Origin: Microbacterium ureisolvens
Lineage (GTDB): Bacteria; Actinomycetota; Actinomycetes; Actinomycetales; Microbacteriaceae
Assembly (NCBI RefSeq): GCF_015278315.1
Contig: NZ_JADIJE010000001.1
Location: 372,001-436,000 of the forward strand
DNA: 64,000 bases
Direction of reading: 5' to 3'
Under the pieces are notes generated by a model, which saw only the letters and a list, made by a program, of their open reading frames with translations, did not search any database and was not told the DNA's origin. Positions 59,101 through 64,000 of this stretch are shown in pieces (the stretch's first letter is position 1; each line of letters opens with the position of its first letter). The position numbers and the translations under genes are program-made.

Positions 59101-59179
59101 CCGTGACCGCGGCAGCCGTGACGGCGCCCGCCGATGCGAGCGTGCGCGGACGCGCGCGAAGCCATGCGAAAGACCTCAT
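53111..59179 (-). CDS. Giant membrane-anchored Ig-like/FN3 surface protein
   Basis: 2,022 residues, ATG with AGGAGG upstream. A basic start (MRSFAWLRARPRT) and one helix (about 15-35) anchor it with the rest outside. Residues ~40-370 look like a beta-propeller (repeated VVDD, AILDR, VAVGLDG, VVLDTATG strands). An acidic linker (GETENEEQTTEETTET) precedes about nine to eleven Ig/cadherin-like modules to ~1490, several with the NDSDPDGD calcium-type loop. About five FN3 domains (VVLSWTPPANNGAEIERY, LEVVWSPPADNGDAVSGYEL) follow to ~1930, then a Cys-containing C-terminal domain (GCGSGNCHYFQV, VYCYSS, QLGCYYGYYG). No LPXTG signal. It is the first gene of the MoxR/kinase operon and may be a cell-wall adhesin or a sensor for it. 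Confidence 0.88.
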   Translation of the reverse strand: MRSFAWLRARPRTLASAGAVTAAAVTVTTLAFVYQGLPTTEVDLHDGGVWVTKQSSLLVGHFNHESQVLDGGLRTTSDDYDILQSGGTVLVVDDTNSSVSVVDPGMVALSGAASLPGDAKVALGGDTVAILDRASGDLWVVSAAGVGSFQIEGIDPNANLGKGADVAVGLDGVVHGVSAETSELVTVRIGDDDTAAEPVRTGLPDLDEKPELSITAVGDKPVVLDTATGTVIADGRATVVDGGRSAVLQQPSAAADAVSVSTASALVRVPFDGSESTAIEAGGEGSPAEPVWLDGCGYAAWSGSGRFVRDCAGDGDDLEADIDGIEPTSLLRFRVNRDVVVLNDIIGGATWMAAEDLQRVDNWDEITPPEGETENEEQTTEETTETVLPERSEVNTPPDANDDDLGVRPGRTTILPILDNDSDPDGDVLTTRVLDGGPSIGEVQSIDNGRALQIAVPADASGSASFTYEVADGRGGTDTARVDLAVHGWDVNAPPKQNRVTTVAVEAGGTITYNVLPDWVDPDGDDVFLGSVVTADGDEADYTSDGRITYRAVGNTQGRKDVEITVSDGSDAAVGIVRFDVRPVGSIDPVTNADYVAVRTGQTATVSPLANDVGAGREPLRLARVDPVTGADIVPDYGNKTFTFRSATPGTYYVQYLVAAGAAGIPGIVRVDVLPEGETDLPPVAVRDVALLPSGGEVLVNVLTNDSDPSGGILVVQSVTVEPGSGIAVAVLNHETLRISDQAALSEQVRITYRISNGSQSAEGDVIVIPIPAPAQLRPPVANDDQVVVRAGDVVTIPVLDNDYHPNGDTIHVAPDLVPPLIEPEDGEAFVSQDTVRFRASDEPGTVYATYEAVDSTGQKDAGYITIQVLPVNADTNAAPRPRDLTARVLSGSRVRIAVPLDGIDSDGDSVELLGLASSPGKGRVVETGSDYLVYEAFDDTAGVDAFTYRVRDRLGAEATASIRVGVAPPEGMNQAPYAVKDSVIMRPDRSVAVPVLANDSDPDGDEFGIVKNGLILPDVAGLEAKVDGNRVVVTSPSEPVETSLQYTIRDARGAEAKAVLQITVAEDVPLQKPIARDDYVRAADVEDGVVDIEVLANDEDPDGTVDDLELDVADANSRVLADGKVRVTLGDAGRLVTYTITDRDGNAASAFIHVPSLSSLPPTLLSTEPIEVKSGETVELALADHVRSAGGDKVIITEAAKVTAAHNDGSSLVKDQTTLVYTSAAGYFGPDAITFEVTDGTGPDDPEGRKATLTLPITVLPPENQQPTFVNGQMDVAPGEDPSALDLGGLTTDPDPEDAGRIEYEIVGGSPSGMTAEIDGDELRVGAAADTKKGTAATIRLRISDGTTEPIEGVVNVRVIASTRELPTANDDVVPEAHQGKTITVPVLANDVNPFPDKPLKVTAAVVETGDGAPPVIDGDQVKVTPDAKFFGTMVVRYRVQDATGDPDREVEGRIRLTVQGKPDAPGTPAVSSVQDRTVVLSWTPPANNGAEIERYLVSSVVGGYEKECLATTCTLDGLTNNVKYNFTVVAVNRVGPSDASPPSEEARPDARPDTPAAPSLVFGDRSLNVSWVTPSTPGSPVEKYTLEISPAPPSGISQKTDVVGNSTVWDGLQNGVAYQVRVQAHNLAPDPSSFSPWSVSEIPARAPEPPASPSVNRLDPVGNQAQLEVVWSPPADNGDAVSGYELQVMQGSSVVQTITGIPGSQPRQAVNVQTSEVDYTFRVRASNKAGWSSWGAPSAPRRAFGVPGAPTGVSLSTPTGNSAVVVAYGNAAGNGATAGEVNYEYSLSGGGWTAMPGNKTIGGLSNGTTYTIRVRAYTSMDGVRYTGPESAPSNGAIPYGPVRDPGVNAQREGTSVRVSWSAPAANGRSITQVQIRINGGGWENVSNNGNRLVGNGYDQRHTIEVRAYDAADQVSRVVSASATTAPQPQPKAWVSRGAGTGSVAGCGSGNCHYFQVNTQDFPAGRYQVYCYSSGQGEFAGGASWNLPANGSVQLGCYYGYYGEQVWVRIVGYGDSEKRVW

Positions 59180-59277
59180 GGAAACCTCGGCCTCCTCCGG
59201 GGCATCGTGCGTCTTTACGTGGCCTATGACCCGGCGTGGGGCGCCGGGAGCTCACAGAAGACCTGGGGGAACAACTC

Positions 59278-59306
59278 AGCCTAACCCGTCGCACACGATG
59301 CATCAG
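59278..59306 (-). promoter_or_regulatory. Candidate promoter of the Ig/MoxR/kinase operon
   Basis: On the minus strand a TAGGCT -10 (59278-59283) lies 17 bp after CTGATG (59301-59306), a partial -35. It would give a leader of about 90 nt before the ATG at 59179. The rest of the 267-bp gap shows no gene. Confidence 0.5.
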
Positions 59307-59446
59307 GACGGGAAGTGCCAACCGAAGCGATCGTAATCCGCCTGATCAGAGCCGATCGATGGGGACAAACACCCATCCTCCGTCGAGCCCCGACGGCCCG
59401 GTCGCCAAGGCCGCCCAGAGGGCCCGAGGTCCGACGCGCCGCCCGC

Positions 59447-61828
<2,382 letters not shown>

Positions 61829-61900
61829 GGGCACGAGTATGCCGCTCAACCCGGACACCGCGCTTCCTGAATCCTGCTCGATCCCCGCGTCATCCTCGGG

Positions 61901-61971
61901 GGTTCGGGGCGGACCGCGAACGATCGGGGCGCATGGCACACGCCCCGACCGCACGGATCGCGCCCCGAACC
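61901..61971. repeat. Nested palindrome upstream of the UvrA-like gene
   Basis: Outer arms GGTTCGGGGCG (61901-61911) and CGCCCCGAACC (61961-61971), inner arms TCGGGGCG (61924-61931) and CGCCCCGA (61941-61948). The arms resemble the palindrome inside kynU. It lies between the LLM-oxidase stop and the uvrA-like start. Confidence 0.65.
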
Positions 61972-62005
61972 GGAAGGACGACGGACGGACGACGGATGCC
62001 GCGGC

Positions 62006-64000
62006 TCAGGCCGCGTCGGCCTCCGCAGGTTCGATCGCGAAATTGTCGCGGAAGACGCACGTCGGGTCGTAGGCCGCCTTCACCGCGCGCAGCCGCTCGA
62101 GCGTCGCGGGCGGGAACGCCTCGGCGACCCGCTCCGGGCGCAGCGACGAGTCGAAGCTCAGGTACATCCCGTCGATGTGCGCCGCCAGCGTCCGCCACTG
62201 CGCGTCGAGCCGATCGGGGTTGGATCCGAGCGCCGCAACCGCGAACTTCGCGGACCGGTTGCCGTAGGCCGTCGCACTTTCGGCGACGTCGGCCACGGCA
62301 CCGCCGACCGCGCGCAGCTGGAAGAACGGCACCGCGCCGGATTCCAGCATCCGTGCCGCCGCTTCGGCGAAGGCGGGGGTGACGTGCTCGATGAGCCCCG
62401 AGCGCGAGTGCGGCTCGCCCGCACCGTGCTGCGGGCCGAGGTCGGCGTTGGCCATCACCTGCGGGTAGGTCGTGAGCTGCACCGACTGCTGCACGAGCGG
62501 CGCGAGCTCGGCGAACGGCTGCAGGCGGGCGATGATCGTGTCGGGGTCGTCGGAGTCGACGATTCCGTAGAGCCGGACCACCTGCGGCTGGCCGGGGCGA
62601 GGCCCGCCCGTGAGGAGGAACAGCGTGACGTCGCGCGGCGCGGACTCGATGGCGCGGCCGTAGCCCTCGAGGAACTCGGCGACGTCGTCGACCTGGAACG
62701 CCAGCTGGGCGTAGCCGACCTGGCCGACCTCGTCGACCTCGAACTCGAAGGCGGTCACGACGCCGACGTTGGCGCCGGCCCCGCGGATCGCCCAGAAGAG
62801 GTCGGGGTGGGTCGCGGCATCCGTCCGCACGATGGAGCCGTCCGCCAGCACCACCTCGGCGGCGCGCAGATGGTCGATGGTCAGCCCGTGCTCGCGGGCG
62901 AGCAGGCCGATGCCGCCAGCGGTCGCGAGCCCGCCGACACCCACGCCGCCGTAGTCGCCCGAGGTCAGCGCCCAGCCGTGCTCGCCGAGCACCGCGGCCA
63001 CCTGCGCCCAGCGGGCGCCCGGTCCGATCCGCACCAGGCGGCGGTCGGCGTCGATCACCGCGATCTCGTTCAGGCGGCGCAGGTCGATCACGATCCCGCC
63101 GTCGTTCGTACTGCGCCCGCTGATGCCGTGGCCGCCGCTGCGGACCGCGAGCGGAAGCTCGGGGTGCCGCCGCGCGAACGCGAGCGCGTCTGCGACCTGC
63201 TGCGGCGAGTCGGGCTGCAGCACGAGGCCCGGCGCACCCCCGCGCATGTAGGTCGCGCGCACGTCGCCGTAGTCGAAGTCGCCGGGCTCGATCGCGCGGA
63301 TGCCCGCCGGGACGTCGTCGTAGGCGATGCCGTCGCGGCGTGCGGCAAGCGCGGCCGCGGACCGGACCGGCGCCGCCGACACCCCGCGCGCGCCGCGCTC
63401 GGCGCCGACCAGCTCGCGCACCGCGGGGGCCACATCCTCGCCGAAGCGCTGCAGCAGGTTCGGGTCGTCGGCCGCGAGGATGAAGGTGCCGATGCCGTCC
63501 TCGAGCGCGAGGCGCGCGAGGCGCTCGGCGAACTCGCCGGGGTCGGCCGCCAGCTGCCCGATGTTGAGCAGGCGCCGGATCTCGCGCGGGTCGCGCCCGA
63601 CGGACTGTGCGGCCTCGTCGATCGCGGCGTTGCCCTTGGCCAGGTCGCCCGGCTGCAGATAGGCGAGCGAGGGGAGCCAGCCGTCGCCCTTGCGCCCGGT
63701 GAGCGCGAGCATGCGCGGCTTGTACGCGCCGATGTGGAGCGGGATGTCGTGAGCCGGTCGCGGTCCGCGCTTCGCGCCGTGCACGCGGTGATACCGGCCG
63801 TCGGCGAAGACGCCGCGGCGCTCATCAGTGCGCCACAGCTCGCGGATGAGGTCGATCGCCTCCTCCAGCGCGGTGACGGCCTGCCCGGGCGTCAGCCGCG
63901 TGCCGCCCATGGCCTCGATCGCGTCCCAGAACCCGCCGGCGCCCAGACCGAGGTCGAAGCGGCCTTCCGAGAGCAGGTCGATGCTGGCGGCGGCGCGCGC
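62006..64000 (-). CDS. LLM flavin-dependent oxidoreductase fused to FAD-linked oxidase (5' end outside window)
   Basis: 665 codons are visible and the frame is open to the right edge. An ATG at 63910 exists, but the codons before it (SIDLLSEGRFDLGLGAGGFW) are classical luciferase-like sequence, so the gene begins beyond 64000. The first ~200 visible residues are the C-terminal part of an F420/FMN-type LLM oxidoreductase (PLHIGAYKPRMLALTGRKGDGWLP). The rest is a PCMH/BBE-type FAD oxidase: AVRSGGHGISGRSTNDGG with the His expected to hold FAD covalently, GDYGGVGVGGLATAGGIGLLAREHG, and the C-terminal YDPTCVFRDNFAI. The second covalent Cys of bicovalent oxidases is not seen. Both halves are intact, so this may be a two-flavin enzyme. 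Substrate unknown. Confidence 0.85.
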   Translation of the reverse strand, partial: ARAAASIDLLSEGRFDLGLGAGGFWDAIEAMGGTRLTPGQAVTALEEAIDLIRELWRTDERRGVFADGRYHRVHGAKRGPRPAHDIPLHIGAYKPRMLALTGRKGDGWLPSLAYLQPGDLAKGNAAIDEAAQSVGRDPREIRRLLNIGQLAADPGEFAERLARLALEDGIGTFILAADDPNLLQRFGEDVAPAVRELVGAERGARGVSAAPVRSAAALAARRDGIAYDDVPAGIRAIEPGDFDYGDVRATYMRGGAPGLVLQPDSPQQVADALAFARRHPELPLAVRSGGHGISGRSTNDGGIVIDLRRLNEIAVIDADRRLVRIGPGARWAQVAAVLGEHGWALTSGDYGGVGVGGLATAGGIGLLAREHGLTIDHLRAAEVVLADGSIVRTDAATHPDLFWAIRGAGANVGVVTAFEFEVDEVGQVGYAQLAFQVDDVAEFLEGYGRAIESAPRDVTLFLLTGGPRPGQPQVVRLYGIVDSDDPDTIIARLQPFAELAPLVQQSVQLTTYPQVMANADLGPQHGAGEPHSRSGLIEHVTPAFAEAAARMLESGAVPFFQLRAVGGAVADVAESATAYGNRSAKFAVAALGSNPDRLDAQWRTLAAHIDGMYLSFDSSLRPERVAEAFPPATLERLRAVKAAYDPTCVFRDNFAIEPAEADAA

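Noticed and set aside
53111-59179. Sortase-anchored surface protein
   Set aside because: No LPXTG-like motif, hydrophobic tail or basic end at the C-terminus; the only membrane segment is N-terminal.
52802-59284. Open reading of 2,160 codons on the plus strand
   Set aside because: It is the antisense shadow of the Ig/FN3 surface protein gene. The translation is rich in Arg, His, Val and Gly with no family pattern, while the minus strand shows clear repeated domains, a signal anchor and a ribosome site.

Overview
The window is very GC-rich, densely packed DNA from an actinobacterium. Frequent GTG starts, 1-4 bp stop/start overlaps (ATGA, GTGA, TGATG), TANNNT -10 boxes a few bases from start codons, and the octamer GGATGCCG/CGGCATCC scattered through genes and spacers all fit Microbacteriaceae, most likely Microbacterium or a close relative. 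The genus is inferred from style; no rRNA or tRNA gene was seen.

Left part (1-21.6 kb): a surface-glycan region. Eight minus-strand genes (10743 down to 1725) form a translationally coupled operon: Gfo/Idh/MocA sugar dehydrogenase, SDR epimerase, two DegT/DnrJ-type aminotransferases flanking a PglD-type acetyltransferase, two GT4 glycosyltransferases and a Wzx-like flippase. A WbpD-like hexapeptide N-acetyltransferase (17679) and a GT2-GtrA protein (20488) lie nearby. Together they look like assembly and export of a glycan carrying an N-acylated amino sugar. Three large secreted proteins with DUF4082 modules (2-1708, 10816-17427, 18271-20271) surround these genes. One is about 2,200 residues long, with an N,N-dimethylformamidase-beta-like domain and a stack of Ig-like modules. 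Another has a pair of palindromic operator-like sites upstream.

Middle part (21.8-41.8 kb): mostly metabolic and housekeeping genes. These are an exported M1-type peptidase, a mycoredoxin-like protein, a kynurenine cluster (kynA, an amidohydrolase, kynU), an MFS symporter, an aldehyde dehydrogenase/GMC oxidoreductase pair, a DEAD-box helicase, a proline iminopeptidase with a long acidic tail, a YpfJ-type zinc metallopeptidase, malate dehydrogenase, a CPA1 Na+/H+ antiporter, and a small protein resembling a catalytically dead serine-recombinase domain. The spacers, and even some coding regions, carry palindromic and tandem repeats.

Right part (41.9-64 kb): a minus-strand operon, probably transcribed from about 59.28 kb down to 41.9 kb. 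It encodes a 2,022-residue membrane-anchored Ig/FN3 surface protein, MoxR ATPase, DUF58 protein, TgpA-like transglutaminase-fold protein (its apparent catalytic Cys is replaced by Asp), RDD-FHA protein, PP2C phosphatase, FHA protein, a Ser/Thr kinase with an extracytoplasmic domain, and an FHA protein with a possible DNA-binding tail. This reads as a phospho-threonine signalling module tied to an envelope complex. It is followed by a short-form UvrA and an LLM flavin oxidoreductase fused to a FAD-linked oxidase, cut by the window edge.
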